DNA from: Protula sp. h YS-2021
Lineage: Eukaryota > Annelida > Polychaeta > Sabellida > Serpulidae
Direction of reading: 5' to 3'
Assembly (NCBI GenBank): GCA_949752745.1
Contig: OX457026.1
Coordinates: 77,549,275 to 77,613,274, forward strand
DNA length: 64,000 nucleotides
The first letter of the stretch is position 1. Each line of letters opens with the position of its first letter. A program made the translations under genes and the position numbers. Of the stretch, positions 44,305 through 59,300 are shown piece after piece. Under the pieces are notes generated by a model, which had not been told where the DNA came from, searched no databases, and saw only the letters and a list, made by a program, of their open reading frames with translations.

Positions 44305-47300
44305 GTAAGGATAAAAACATTTCAAAGTGAGACTTCTCACATCTTTGCAAGAAGGGTAAAAAGTATACAACACTTCTCAAAACTAGAATGATAGCCTGTA
44401 ATATCCTGTTTTAAATCAAAGAATATCTAGTTGCAAGGAATTAAATATGAATTAACCTTGAATTTATCTGGATAATTGATGTGTTATTCTGTATTTTGAA
44501 AAAAGAAAAAGTAAGATACATCATCATGTCACAGTAAAATTTCATCATGTCATCTCTCAACTCTCATTATCCTTTAGCTAATTGCAATTGGAAAAAAACC
44601 AATCCACTCGAAAATTTCTCTCCCGGTAAACTTCTCTTGAAACTAGACTCCACTTAGAATGATAACTTAAAACTGAAGGTAGATGATATTGCTATTTGTT
44701 AACAATTTTCACATGTCTGAATGTAGAACACCGCCCTAAATACTACCAACTATACCGGTAATGTCAAGGTCAAAAATTTGTATCAGGAGTACCACTTCAC
44801 AGGAACCTCCATACATGTGCCAAGTTTGATTGTCTAGTTTCAGCGGTCTTGGAAGAAACCAATTGCTCTGTCTCTTACCGCTTTCGAGATAAGGGCCAAC
44901 TTCCGGTTTGGGGCTCCAAAGAGACCTGGAGGTCAAGGACCGTTTTCGAGATAGATCATTGTTTTTCTTAAATAACGTTTTTCGCATTTTGACCTTGACC
45001 ATCAAGGTCAAGGTCAAAAATATTTATCGGGTGCTTCAGATCACATATGTGCCAAGTTTGGCTTTTCTACCTTCAACGCCCTTGCTGTAAATTCTGGAAA
45101 CCGATTGACCTTCAGTAAGGTCAAGGTCAAAAATTTTTATCAGGTGCACCACTTCAGATGACCCTCCATACATGTACCTAGTTTGGTTGGTCTAGCTTCA
45201 GCGGTCTTGGAGGAGATGTCTGGAAAAGGATTTGACGGACGAAGAAAAAAAATTAAAAAGGGGGGAAAAGATAGGTGAAGAATTCGAGGCAATCCATCCC
45301 CATTTGGTATTTTCAATACCTAGTGGGAATAATGGAAAACTCCACATTTGATTATAGTGAAACAGTTACACTGATATCAGTCTGTTAAGGAAGAACCTCG
45401 GAGTAAATAATTGGCTACGGAAGCAAGATTGCAACGGACTCAGGACAGTATTGCAAACGTCAACGTTAATTTGATCTTTAAGCTGTAACTGCATTTGTAG
45501 ATCAGTTTGTAACTGTACATATGAGTTAGAGGAAAGTTATTATTTCCCTTTTATCTTAAAATTACTCATGAAATTTAATGCATATGAAAGTTCTTTTTCC
45601 TTTCAAAATCACAATGCAATGGATATAAGTATGTAGTGGTAGGAGGAGGGTTTTCTTTATGAGACTTACTGGGAGATTTTGCGGAATGGAGAGTTTTCTC
45701 GTTGAGGGTTTCCTTCTTTACTAATTAACATCTAATTAAGACTTAGTTTTCTATCGAGCACTCCCTTATTTAAGACTTTTAGCTTTAAACTACTAATCTG
45801 CTTAGTCTATGTGTTATCCTGAAAGGATTAAGGAAGAACCTCGGAGTTATTGTTAAATTGTTAATATAATGAAAATATGACGCTCTTTTTCTGGTATATC
45901 AAGACAAATCTTTTATGCTTTTACCTTAAACGTTTGCTTAAATACCTCATACTGCCAAAAAATATTCTACAAATAAATAAAAAGCAATTTTGTTTATGTC
46001 ATTTTGATTTTCAACAGGTATATATTAAATATACAAGGTTCATTCTTCAACATCTTGAGTGTAAAAGATTTTTAATATGTCAGACTAACGAAGAGCTGTT
46101 CACATTATAGATTTATTACTGTGTTCAGAATGCACACGAATACAGAACTGTGAAGATTTACAACACTTTTGTACTACAAGAAATGATCAGCAGTGCCGAC
46201 GATGCGAATACACAGTGAATGAACCCGAAATAAAAGCTTACCAACTACAGGAATCCTCTGGTTATCCTAACAGGAGATGCACTCGTGAGATGCATTGCTC
46301 TTAAAAATTCACAAATGTTTCTTTTTATTTTTATATAATTATATCTATATCTATATTTCTTAATTTAGACAGCAATAATTGTTACTAACTTATAAACTTC
46401 ACTTATAAACGTCATTTAAATTCAAATCGCATACAATCTTGAAGGATAAAATAATAAAATAAGACGTGCATCGCCACTTTTTAGAAACTTTTCAAAATTG
46501 GTTTTCTTCTATTTTATAAGATAAAAAGCATGAAGACATGCTAAACCTGTACTTGCACCTCTCTGGTACAGTTCTGATTCTTCGCTATTAAACATAAGAC
46601 TAGTGATAATGTTAATGGTATATATGCAAAACTTTAGAGCAATTGTAATAATTTCTCCTAAAAGCTAAAAAGATGATGACTCTATTTGCTATCAGTCGTG
46701 GTTGCATGTACTAGAACTATGCTCGTGGAGGAGTGACAGCAAGCAATGCTACCCTGGCTCATGCACGGGATCGCCCAAAACACCAAGTACTTGTCGATGT
46801 GCTACTGGATTCAGTAGCTCAGCATCCGATTGCATGTCAAGTAAGCAATATTGTTGATTTCTATTTCTTTTAATTATTTAATTATTTTACTTCTGAAAAG
46901 AAATTAACAATGTGAAAATCAGGATGTCTTCTGGTGTGAATTAACAACAACAATAAAAACAAGGAACGGGATCATTACACGATCTTAACGCAGCTACAAA
47001 CGATTAATCTTGGTGATTAATAAAACAACGCCGAGGAAAACTGTCCAACAAATATGATTTTTCCTGCGCATAGAAACAGCCTATTTCTATGTAGAATTTA
47101 TATGTCAACCCATTGTCTGTAAGATATTACTGTTCATATTGATTCAAATTAAATTTCTACGGATATCTCAAGAGCGTAGGTTTTCCATGGTTCGGAAAAA
47201 TACAGTTTTAGACATGTTCCCTTACTCTCGAACGAGAAACAACTAACAACAAAACAACATGGGTAATAGAGATGGTACTTTGACAGATAAATTCTATGGG

Positions 47301-50300
47301 TTTTGCGGTATAAAATGACTTTTGCTTTGCAATAACTCTGAAATATCCACTTTTATACGAATTTCTCACTGAGAATCGAATCGACAATGCCTACACCTAA
47401 GGCTCTAATCAGAATCGTTTAGTACCCCATACCATTTTGGCAAGCAACATTTTCCTTGCTGCCGTTAGCTAAAAAGTGTCTATTTCCACTTTTATCTTCA
47501 ATTCGTTGACTAATATTGTTTATTTATCTGGGATTGAAGTAAGGGTATACCTAGCTTACCCTATTTAAAGATTTACGTTCACTTCTGGTGAATCTGAATT
47601 TGCATCTACGGCTGTTCTCTGTTCCTCAAAAATATTACTATTAGGTTCTCCACTATTTTACTGGCGTCGGACGTGTTGGCTGATGACCCACATAGTAGCA
47701 TAGGTCATTTCAGTTTGCTGATGACTGACCATGTGGCTACCAAGCTCCCACAATACCTAGTGTTCGTAACTTGGTTAAGTGTAGACACCACCTTGATGGG
47801 TTTTCGGCGACGCGATGCACTTTTACAGCATTGCTGGTAGAGCGTGAACGGTCTGCTCGAGCTGCTTCACGTCTACAGCCGATATGCTAGGGCAGATCTG
47901 GGTCCAGCAGTAGCATGGGGGTTTCTGCGCCAAGGAAGACAAGCTGTCTGACAACAACAAGACGCCCTCCCAGGCCTGGCAGTTGTGTAGGTAGCAGCCA
48001 GCAAAAATATCCCTCCGAGAGTGGTTCGCAAGCCCTCCAAAAGGCAGCATGTGCCGAGTTCATTTACACAATTCATGTACACACAGCAGTACCTTATCTA
48101 AACAAGCGTCTTCAACTCACCCGACTAGCCAGCCGCATTCTGTGATTAGTCTTGGAGAAAGAGATCCATTTATCAGGCCGTCACGTAACAAGTCTTTTGA
48201 GCGCCTTGGCAAAGCTTGCGTCAAGGGACGGCCAGGTCATACACATGGAATCGTGTCTGTTTGCGAATTCGATGACGACCAAGCTGGCCAGGTGTTTTTT
48301 CCAATGTCCTGCAATATGCCAGACGCCAGATACGATGAAGTACTCCACACCTCAAATCCATGCTTCCAGTTGATTCAGAGGATTCTGCCACTCAAGCCCA
48401 AATGCTTGATTCTGATAGCCCGGTGATCATCATATGTAACTTGATTTCCTCTTCTGACCAAGTGCTTGACCAAGCCCTCTCTGAGAATACCTTGCATCCT
48501 GAAATCCACCCAACCCCTCACCACCTGTGGTATCTGTCCTTACTTTCTTAGAAAAACACGGTTTTTCTTAGAAAGTGATAGAGAAGATGATAAAAATACA
48601 TAAAGGTTCCACTGCCAAGGTATATCGGTCACAGTGAAATAACTTTGCCGGCTGGTGATAGATCTCAGCTAGACACATTCCAAGTTATCCCAGTAGTAGT
48701 TTCAGACTTCTCGGACCACCTCTTTAAGACCGAAAGTCTAAAGGTAGGTTTGATCAAGAGTTACCGAGCATTCGTTTGCTCTAATCTCAACTGGTTCAGG
48801 TCCAGGGCAGCTTCCAATGCTTTGAATAAGTTGTTTATACATTTTAAAGTGAATTTTCTACCGTCGCAGAGCAACACACCGAAACGGGAATTTTCTTTAG
48901 CAATGCGTTACTCATATGGTAATATTTCTGACAACAGAGTAATTACACAGAAGAACGCAACAGTAAGACTTACATTTTCCTAGCTCTAGCATCAGACAAA
49001 ATGAGGACGAAATCCACCGTCAGATCTTCGAGGAGAACGATGGGTGCTTAGGTTTTCCTTCAATTGAGGGAAGTTTCATGGCTTGGTTTCCTTTGTCTGG
49101 TTCGAGTTTTACATCAATAATTGCAAGGTTTGGAGGAATACGGAAAAGATAATCAAAAAGCATTGACTATCTACTTTATGCCAACCTTTCATAAGGATTT
49201 GTCTGAACAGACGATTTGCACCCATATGAAAGGCTCCATCATAGCAGCGTCCAGTAAAGCCCAGTCAGAAGTCGAGTCTTAAAGCCCAACAATTGAGGCA
49301 AATGGACTCAGTTTGTGCGTCCTTTTCAGATATATTAAAAATAGGCTGTTGGTTTTCTCATAACTCTTTCATAAAGTATTATCTGAAGGTCCTTTTGCTC
49401 GGCTGAGTCTGTAGGGGTTGGATGAGAGAAGGGCACTTGGCAGGTCTAACTTCGCTTAAAGAACAGTATAATTTTCAGTAGATACTCGTTTTCACGAAAG
49501 AAAAGAGATGTTTTGCTATTTGCACTTTTTGAAAGCGGTGTCTTTCATTACTGACTGATGTTCTAGATACAATGTTTTAAAATTATAAATGTGAGGGTTC
49601 CTAGGGCAAGACGATTGTTCGGGTGATAGAGGAAAAAATAGAATACGTTACCTGTCAGCCTTTACGACAAACTGACTTGACAGAATTTGAATTTATAACA
49701 AGGCTAAAAAAGATCAATTTGTTGGCTTCATTTAGTCTCAAATGAGAACATTACATGTAATTAGAATCTCAAACTGGGGACTTATTTCATGCCTGTTTTC
49801 TTTGCTACATGCGTTCCCAGATAGCGATAGCCTGGAAACCGTATATATATTACAGCTCCCCCTCATGATTCTAAAGAAATGGAGAATGAGAATAAGGTGG
49901 CAAGAAATAGAATAGGAAATAAGAAATATCAATTAGTAAATTGAAAATGGAAAATCAGCAAAGGAAAACAGAAATTGATAAATAGGAACAAGATGTATGA
50001 ATGTGAAACAGGAAAAAGGGAAATAATAAGGAAATTAAAAAGAAGTCTGAAATGAGATAAAGAAAAAAGAAATGAGACACAGAAGATCGATAATGGTATG
50101 TAATAATTGATAAATAGAACTTTTAAAATGGGAAATTCGTTTCTTGTATAAAATGTAATTAAAAATTAGAAATATTGAATTGAAAATAATTCTCCTTGGT
50201 GTTATGCAAAAAAGTCAATGGTTCCCGTTTTGTAGTAACACAACGACCCGATATTACTAATTGTCTCATCACAACCAGTACAATGCAACAAGGGAGCGTG

Positions 50301-53300
50301 GTCGATTACATTGATGCAGATTGCACTAATACGAACAACCCAACGATATACACCAACAACCGCGACATTAATCATATCAGAGTAAATCTCGTTTTGCGGT
50401 TATTATAAGCATTTTTTGTTCTTAACCATCTTAAAAGTTGAATAATCGAAACTTGTTGAATAGGGGAATTGGCTAACATGATAGACCGATGAAGTCGTGT
50501 GGCTAAAGAATGAAAATATTGATTTTAGGTTTTAATTAACCATGCAACCTCAGTCATGAGAAAGAATATAGGCAGTGTTATAATGGGAAAGCATTTGAGT
50601 TAATATATTCAGAAATATATTTACTTGATGTATATAGGTTGACTGGGCAACGCGGTATGTTGGACCTGATATAACCGACTGGCCCTTGCCGTATTATGTA
50701 GAAGATTTCAAAGTTGGAATTATACTGGCTCGTGTATTATGGTATCATAACAGAGGTAATAATATATTGGTTTTTATTCTGCTCTATCCACTGAAAGGCT
50801 TGTTTATGTTTATGATGATCGTGTTGTCGTCACCCTTATCCTGAACATCATCTAAAGTATCTCTTAAAGTAGCTCTTAACATCAACATCGCGAGCTTCTA
50901 GCATAAAGTACTTACAGTATCATTCCAGAATGAAGACACTAAATATAATGTTAGAACGGTTATATGGCTTTTATGGTTTACAACTATTCACTATGATTTA
51001 GATATAAAATCAGTTTTAAGAAATGAACAAGAAAAAATAACTGATAATAAAATTGAATAAATAATTGTGAAACAAATACATTTTATAGAAGGCTCTTCAA
51101 TAAGATCAGGAACTTTTGGGTGCAGTACTGGTTATTCTCAGTCAAATCCAAATCTTCGGCACAATGACTGTGACGAGGGTGAGACAGTCTCAGCGTCATG
51201 GCAAAACGGCGATGTGTTAGTCATTTAATTCATATTAACAAAAACTGTATATTGTAAAACAATACTTTTAGAGCCAGATACTTCTGTTCAGGAATGACAA
51301 GGCTTGCTTTTTTAACTTTTGTTAATTTTCTCAAATTTATCCGTTTCATTCAAACTCTGTTAATTTGATCATTTTGAATTATTGAAGCACAAATGTATTA
51401 CGCTTATTTGAGGCAACGGAAATTTTAATAAATGGCAAATTTAGATAATAAAATGATAAATTTAGAAAATAATTTGGTTGGTCTCAATTTAAATATTTAG
51501 CATGCTGATGTGATACAACCAAATCAAATTATAATTTCTTCAACTAAAGTGATAAATTTAAGACGATTGTTCAGTTTTAGTAAACTTGCGGCGTTGAAGA
51601 TGGTAACGAAGATGGTGATTATGTTTATAACTGTGATATTTTAAGGTTGGAAATACGGATACAGTCTAGGAATGGTGGATATATGAAAGTAAGAAACTAC
51701 GACAGGGGCCTTCCTGGTGTATTACAAACACAGTACTACAATTCTTCTACACATACCAACTACGCAAGCATAACGTTTGATTATGAACCTCCCACCCACT
51801 GTTCGCTGTCTTCTACATGTTCATCAAATATGCTTCAAGTCGGTGCTCCTTACACTCGAGATGTGAGTTAAATCTGTTCTCCAATCTGTTCTCCAATGGA
51901 TAAAGTTAGGAACGGGCTGCTAAGGCCGGTAATGTGTGTTATATATCTTGACCATTGGTATGCTATGCTAGAATTTCTAAACTTACCAATATCTCCAAGG
52001 TAAAGTGCTCTAATTAGTTTATATTTATGTGTGCAGAACATACAGATAAATAAATTACATCATTCGAAAAAATTTTCCGAAAACTGGCATTACATAATAT
52101 ACAAAGTATGGTCTAGTGTTTTAAACTTTGCTTCTACTCAACTGTTCACATAAGAAAACATTCATAATATTTTAACCTTACAATTGGTATATGATGAACT
52201 TTTAGAGTTTGTAAATTCAGTGGTACTAAGATAAAATATTTGCCCGGGTCCCTTGGTAGACGGGACAAAAGTAATACTTTCTTAGACGCTTATTTGTATG
52301 TAGGTTATAAAACAATTTTACGTAAAAATATTGCAACGCTATTTGTGATGTTGCATGACCAATTCATGAGAAATTGCCCTTTGAAAATCCCCTATTATGA
52401 CATGTGCAAATTACAGAAATTACCCGAGAGACTACGGTTCGTTTAACTTTACATGTTTTCATTTCAGGAAATAGTATACATTGCGTGGTATGGTTGGAGT
52501 GATCCTCTCTCAGGAATAGTGGAGTATGATATAGAAGTGTATAAGTTCTCGCCTTTAGGAGATACTCTAGGTTACGCTTCCGAACCTCTTCTTTTGCAAA
52601 CTCATGAGAGAAGCTCAAATAGAGTGGTGACTTTTGCTTTCCCTGATCCAGGTAAAACTATTTATAGTTTCGCCACATAGTCTAAAGTTACGTTTATTAC
52701 ATGTTAGATTGCATTCTCCTCAAATTCATATTACGGAACATTTTTCTGCTAATAATGTTTTATAGAATAACTGTTTTATAGAATACCTATTTTATATTTT
52801 CATATTGTTGTAATTGTTATAGAAAAGTATTCGCGATAATGTCGTAGATGAATATCCCATTAATCCATCTGCTTTCAGTGTTTTCAAAAGTCTAAAGTGA
52901 TGTATGCTTTTGATTTGAGCATGTTTACTTCCTAAACCTAAACTCTCATTTTGCAAAGCTTGACTAAGATTTTGACAGTATATTAGATGTTGTAGGTTTT
53001 AAGTATATATGTACTTTTCCGGGGAGGGGATGTTGGACTACATTTCAAGTTTGTTTTGCTTAAATATTCCAAATGGTTCTGAAGCCTTGTTGAAGGATAT
53101 AACCTGATTTGCGATAAAGTAGTACCCATAATTAGTGAAAAACTTTAACCGTTGAATTTAAAAAATTAATGATTCATCCGGTAATATAGGTTCTCTTGCG
53201 CAGCGCAAGCTTTCATCTCCTTTTTGCTATATAAGTCTTGTACACTAATTATTCCTCTTGGGACCCAGCAGGTGCTTTCTAGTCTTCGCAAAACTGACGG

Positions 53301-56300
53301 CGTTTAATGATATATTCTTGTGAAAAAATATTTCCCACCAATTTAGATCTATTCAGTTAGATATATTCAGTATACACATAAACGGAGAATGCAACTCGGG
53401 CAAAAATTAGCCAATGCAGACATACCATATACTTTGTATACTGTAATGGTTGTTGCCTCAATTTCCTGTATATACAACAAAAATTTACGCTTTCACTTCA
53501 ATTTGTTCTGAAAACAATATCGGCGTCGTACTAAATTGCAATAATATTCTGGTGATAACTCAAATAAGCAAAAATAACTAAGCAGTCTGCATTAGTTTAC
53601 AGAATATTTTAACCAAAACAAGTTTAGTAAAAATGAAGTAGTGTTGAATACCTGAGTGAGGATTCACTTCAATTAACATGTGTCGGTGAATGTAATATTT
53701 AGTAGCAGTTTACTGTCTCATTAATATTAGAAAAAGAAAAACGAAATGGTATTGACGAAAATATGTGATTTGTAGCAATGAGTACAAAAGCAAAAGAATC
53801 TCTGGGGAGGTGTGTAAAACTGAGGTGTTTGCTTTATGGAGGTGACAGTGCACCAAAACTAAGGGTGTTTGTTTGCACGAGGATTATTATTATTATGTTG
53901 TGCAAAAGAAGAAACGAATGACGATGCTTTTTATAAAATGTGAGACAAAATTGCTGAAAAGCATATACAATGTTCACAGCCACAGTTTTAAAGCCCTGGT
54001 AAACACCTCATAATTTAAACTAAAGCTTTCAAAAGCCATTCAAACAAAACGCATGAACACTTTAGATATGGGTTCAGCATTTGCTTAAGTGTTATTTTTC
54101 TATAGGTGTGTACTGCTTCCTCTTGACTGTGACTGATGCGGTGGGTAATTTTCAACACGCACGTCGTTTCGTACTCTTCGACAATGTTAGCACTGTGAAT
54201 GTCAGTCTAGATCAACGAAACAGCATGACTGCAACCTCAGCATCTGCAAATACTTCTTATACCTGGCAGACAAATATCAACCAAGAGGTCAGCTGTTATT
54301 ATTATTTCTGCTGTTGTGCTTGTTGCTGCTGTTGTGACTGCTGACAATGTTCTTGTTAGTCCCCAACCGAGACTTTATGCCCCGGAGGGGGGGTTATGGA
54401 TTGGGCTCTGTCCGTCTGTCCGTCTGTCTGTTCGTCCGTTACCACTCATTCCTCTTAGATGTGTAAGCCATTTAATCTGATAGTTTACAGAACTCACTCC
54501 CATGATTGTAGCTTAATGTAAGCCAAATGTTTTGGCGATCGAAAAAAATGGATTTTGGGCATTTTTTTTTAATTTGGTGCTTTTAGTGCTGTTTTTAGAC
54601 TTTGTTTATGCGACGTCTCAAAAACAGCTCATCACCTTTTTACCAAACCTTGCAGAAAAAAGACTATATAGTGCAAATTTGCACTGAGGAAGTAGTTTTT
54701 TTATCAAAAATTAAATTTTTGACGAATTTTTGAAATTTTTATTTAGGTATTTTTAACTGATATCATTAGATCTTGATCAGACCTTTCAGAAAAAGACGAT
54801 ATAGTGACGATCATTATTAAAGGATTATTTTTATTTTGTAAAAATATGAATTTTGAAAGTGGTACTTTCACTTTGGTTTGTTTTACCTGTTTTCGATTTT
54901 GTTTACGCGATATCTCTAAAACAGTTCATCGGATCGTCACCAAACCGTGGAATTATAAAGATCAGATAGTGCACATCATTACAAAGGGTAATTCTGATCA
55001 AAAATTGTATTTAAACGATTTTTTCTGTAAAATTTTACTTTGAGGTGTTCTTAACTTTTTGACTAAGTGCATACAGTATCTCAGAGATGGCTAATTCGAT
55101 TTTGATCAAATCTGGCAGGAAGAAAGACCCCAGAGTGTAAATGGTCACTTGAGTAATGGACTGTCTGAGGTGACTGATTGGGATGGGGTGGAACATACCT
55201 GTTTTTGTGTTAGCAAAAACATTGGCCCCGACCGGGGTTTTAATCGGGCTCTCGTGGTATTTGATCCAATTATTTTAAAATCTACTCATCGCCGTCTCCG
55301 GTTGGGGCTATTCTGTCGACGATAGCTTGTCTGTGTTGTTGTTGCTGATTCTGCTGCATCTGTTGCCGCTATTATTGCTGTTGCTGCAGTTCATCTTCTT
55401 ACTGTTGTTGTTCTTTGTGTTGTAGCTGGCGTTGACCTTTCCGTTGCCGTTGGCGTTATTGTTCAAGTTTATATAAAAACACACTTTGATTGAACCGATA
55501 CTTTTTAGGTTGTCCTGAACTGGTCGGGACACTTTTTTAACGAACTGCACCACGAAGAAAAATTTTTGGCTCCAATCAATGATCACCATGTATCCATATT
55601 GCCTGATTATGAAGAAGAGACAGGACAGCCTCCTCTACGCAGATCAGAACAAGGCATACCACATGTAAATGGCATAGTGCGCTATCAGCTTGCTTATTCT
55701 GTGGATCATGAAGGAGGGCGAACAATCCTTGATCTCAACGAGCTGAATTTAATTGAAGTGCAAAATTTTCAGGTATTAAGCATTTAAATAACTTCTAAGC
55801 ACATTCAGTTTTAAAACTTTACTATATAATATTAACTATGACATACATGAAAATATTTAGCCAGAATTTTCAATTTCAACAAAAAAATATTGAATAGTTA
55901 TTAAACCACGTCAAACTCTGTATTAAATTAAAGTAGTATTGAATTAACCAGAAACACTTTTATAGTAAATTTCACATCTACGAACCCATGTTTGAAATTT
56001 AGCAGGAAGTGTATTGATTTTTGAAGTTATTAATAGAGGATATAGATTACAACAGAAGAGCCAAAATATGGTTGTTTTGAAATAACATGGAAAAACATTG
56101 AATAGCCAAAGAGATTGATTGAAGTTTCAATTCATCAACTGTTATAGATGGAATCACATCAAATGGAGGTAATACGACAAGATGGAGACTCAATACGATT
56201 CTGGGTTAGGGCTTGGGATGTGCTTAACAATACTGTTGACGATTCGGTTTTAATTCACATCGATTCAACGGCCCCTGAAGCAGAGTTGCGAGGTCTCTTC

Positions 56301-59300
56301 AAAAATGGTGTAGAACAGTTAGCAGTGCACAGCCTTGTGGAACTTTATGATCTGAGGTAGGTGAAACTTCTGCTTTCACTCAATTATTCCAGTCATCATA
56401 AAAGAGCCAAAACATTTCAGTGAATGTCATGTGCAAGCTCAATAAAAGCAATTATACATTCTTAATATTAATAAATGCCGAGCCTCGAAGAATTTTATGA
56501 TCTGAGGTAATTATATTGCTAGTGAAGAGTGTCATTAAGGATACTATCAAACTGAAATAGTCTAAAAAGCTTTCAGCAATCTCATCCTTTAATGTCATCT
56601 TTAAAATATAGCTTGCTTCTTTTATTTTAAAATCAAAACATGTAGTTTTAGCGTGAATACTCTATCCATTTAATCAGTTAGTTATGAAATAGAAAGAACA
56701 TTGAAATTTTCGAATTCATGGATAAAATGCCAGTAGTCCCGCTTAAGCTTGTTTTTAATTTAATTTCTAAGTTTCTAATTTAATTGATGTAATTTACGAT
56801 CATGCATAAATAGATGACATAAAGTCCTCAAAATACTTCCATATCCACATTACTACTAAGGGTTTCGATATTATGCAGCTTTCGCTTTGTGGCCTTTGAT
56901 TATCACTCTGGATTACGAGAGGTGCGTTGGGAACTGCACGATATGAACGACCCAGGAACAATCCATGGAAGCAGTCAGCTCCCTGTCTCTAACGTAGTAG
57001 TTCTAAATCTTCGTTTATTCAATATCTACAGTTTTTTTAGTAAAATATTATGCAGTGTGCTCCAATAAGCTGGTTTCATGCTATGTAATTGCTTTGATGC
57101 CGCTGTGATTTTTATTTATATGTGTGATTATTTTTAAATTACATTGATATTCATGGATGTTAATTTTGGCAATTACCGAAACATACTCCTGACATTGCAT
57201 TCCAAACTAATTTTAGGCAATTTTTCATTCAGGTATCATGTACAAGTTGCGTAATTCCATACTGCTACCAAGTAACTAAGGATGAAAAGTGCTTCGATAA
57301 AGAGTTCATACTACAACCAGATGCATCTTTATTTGTTCAGCAAACAGGCCGCCATGATTTTGATTATGTTTTTAAGATAGTGATAACAAACAATGCGTTG
57401 CTAGTCACAACATCGCTATTTCAGGTAGCACGTTTAATTTATTCAGATTTTATCTGAAAATGCATGATGTCGAAACACTTACACCGTTGTTAAAACAGTT
57501 TCTCTTAGTTATGTAATGTTATACCTTAATAAGTTAACATGCTCAGTTATTTTCTATTAGATAACCATAGACACAAGTCCACCTGAACCAGGAACAGTGA
57601 AAGACTCTGAAAGTGGACAGAGAGACAGGGACTTTCAAACTTCATCTGTCGTGCATGCTTCCTGGACTGGATTCTTTGATCAAGAAAGCGGCGTAATGCT
57701 TTATAAATATATATTTTCCGCGTCATGTATGAGTGATGAGGACTTCACACATGACAATGAAGAAGTAACGGTTACTGCGTTCTTGTATATCCCCTGTTAA
57801 GAAACTAGTTAGACAACTAACTGGTAACACATAAAAGAGTAATAGTCAGTGTACGTTGCCTTGACGAGATGCAGTAAGGCATCGTGTAAAGAATAATTAA
57901 GTTCATCGAGAAATGTCACATACATTGCTACATAGGATATGGTTTGTGATGTTTTCTGGTAGGATATGGTTAGTGCTCCCTAAATAAGATACAGTACATC
58001 CTATGGAAACAGTCTTTAGATGTTTTGCAAAAAAGTCTCATTCAGAAGCAATGTAATGTAATGTTTTCAGGTCCATGAAACTCGAGAAACATTTGCTGAA
58101 TTTGTCAACGCAAGCCCTGGTACATACTACACTACTGTAGTGGCTTATAACAGAGCAATGGAACCATCTGTTCCGGTATGTTCTGATGGTGTTACAATTG
58201 ACGTCACGCCTCCATACTTGGGTAATATTTACGTTGAGGATCTCTCAGTTAAGGAAGGTCTGGTAACAGATGGTAGTGAGACTGGATACCTAGACAACAA
58301 TGTTCATCTTCATAACATACTGAATCAGTCAGCCGAGTGCAGGTACTTACTGTTATTCAATTCAAGAGCGAATCAAAATATTTTTTTTTTAATTTCTATA
58401 AGTGATTGAACTTAAACTCAATAATCAGAAAGAAATCATTCCAACACCTACTTATATATTTTTTCAAACTGCTCTGTTGCTATAATAACAAACCGATAAG
58501 ACGCGTCACACACATACATCGCATGCATCGTTCATCAACTGCAACAGCACTGCGTCGTCTTGTGCTTTAGCATAAACCAACAAAACAACTTTAAATTTCT
58601 TTGCAAGGTCTCCTGTGTTCTGTCTTGTGTCTTTTATATTTTACTACATTGCGACAAAAGATCTTAGGGAGACCCATGTGATATTATGGTCTTCTGAACC
58701 CGTCATTCTAAAAAACTTTGGCATTGTATATACAACAACATAACCACATGTATTATAAAGGTACTTAAATGTTTTGGCAGAAATCGTGCTCGCCTTGTTG
58801 ATGATTTGTCAAAGTTTGGCTCCTATGTAAGTCACAGCCTTTCATACACACTTCCCATATGTAGTGATGCTGGTACAGTTGGCGAATACATGTTTTTTTC
58901 CCAGGAATACACAGTAAGTGAACAAATCGTTTGTGTCATTGTAAGAGTATTGTCATTATAAGAGCATTGTTGACATAACATACCGATCTCGATATACACA
59001 AGTGTTTTACAAAGTGAAGAAGGATATTTCATATACATCCATAATCTCTGAATATCGAAGAAATGCAGAATACCTTTTAGAAAACGATTTTTGGAAAGAT
59101 CAACTAATGTAGAAATCACATAAATATTGCATCAAAAGTTAAAAGTCTATGTTTAATACATCTTGTGCACTAAATCAACAAACAGTTTTATTTGAAAACT
59201 GAATTAGATAAAGCACTGTTCTAATTGAAATTTCCTGCGGAACACAATAGATTTCTTATCCAAAATTTGGACCATCACTTTTCCCCTTTCAAATGACTTC

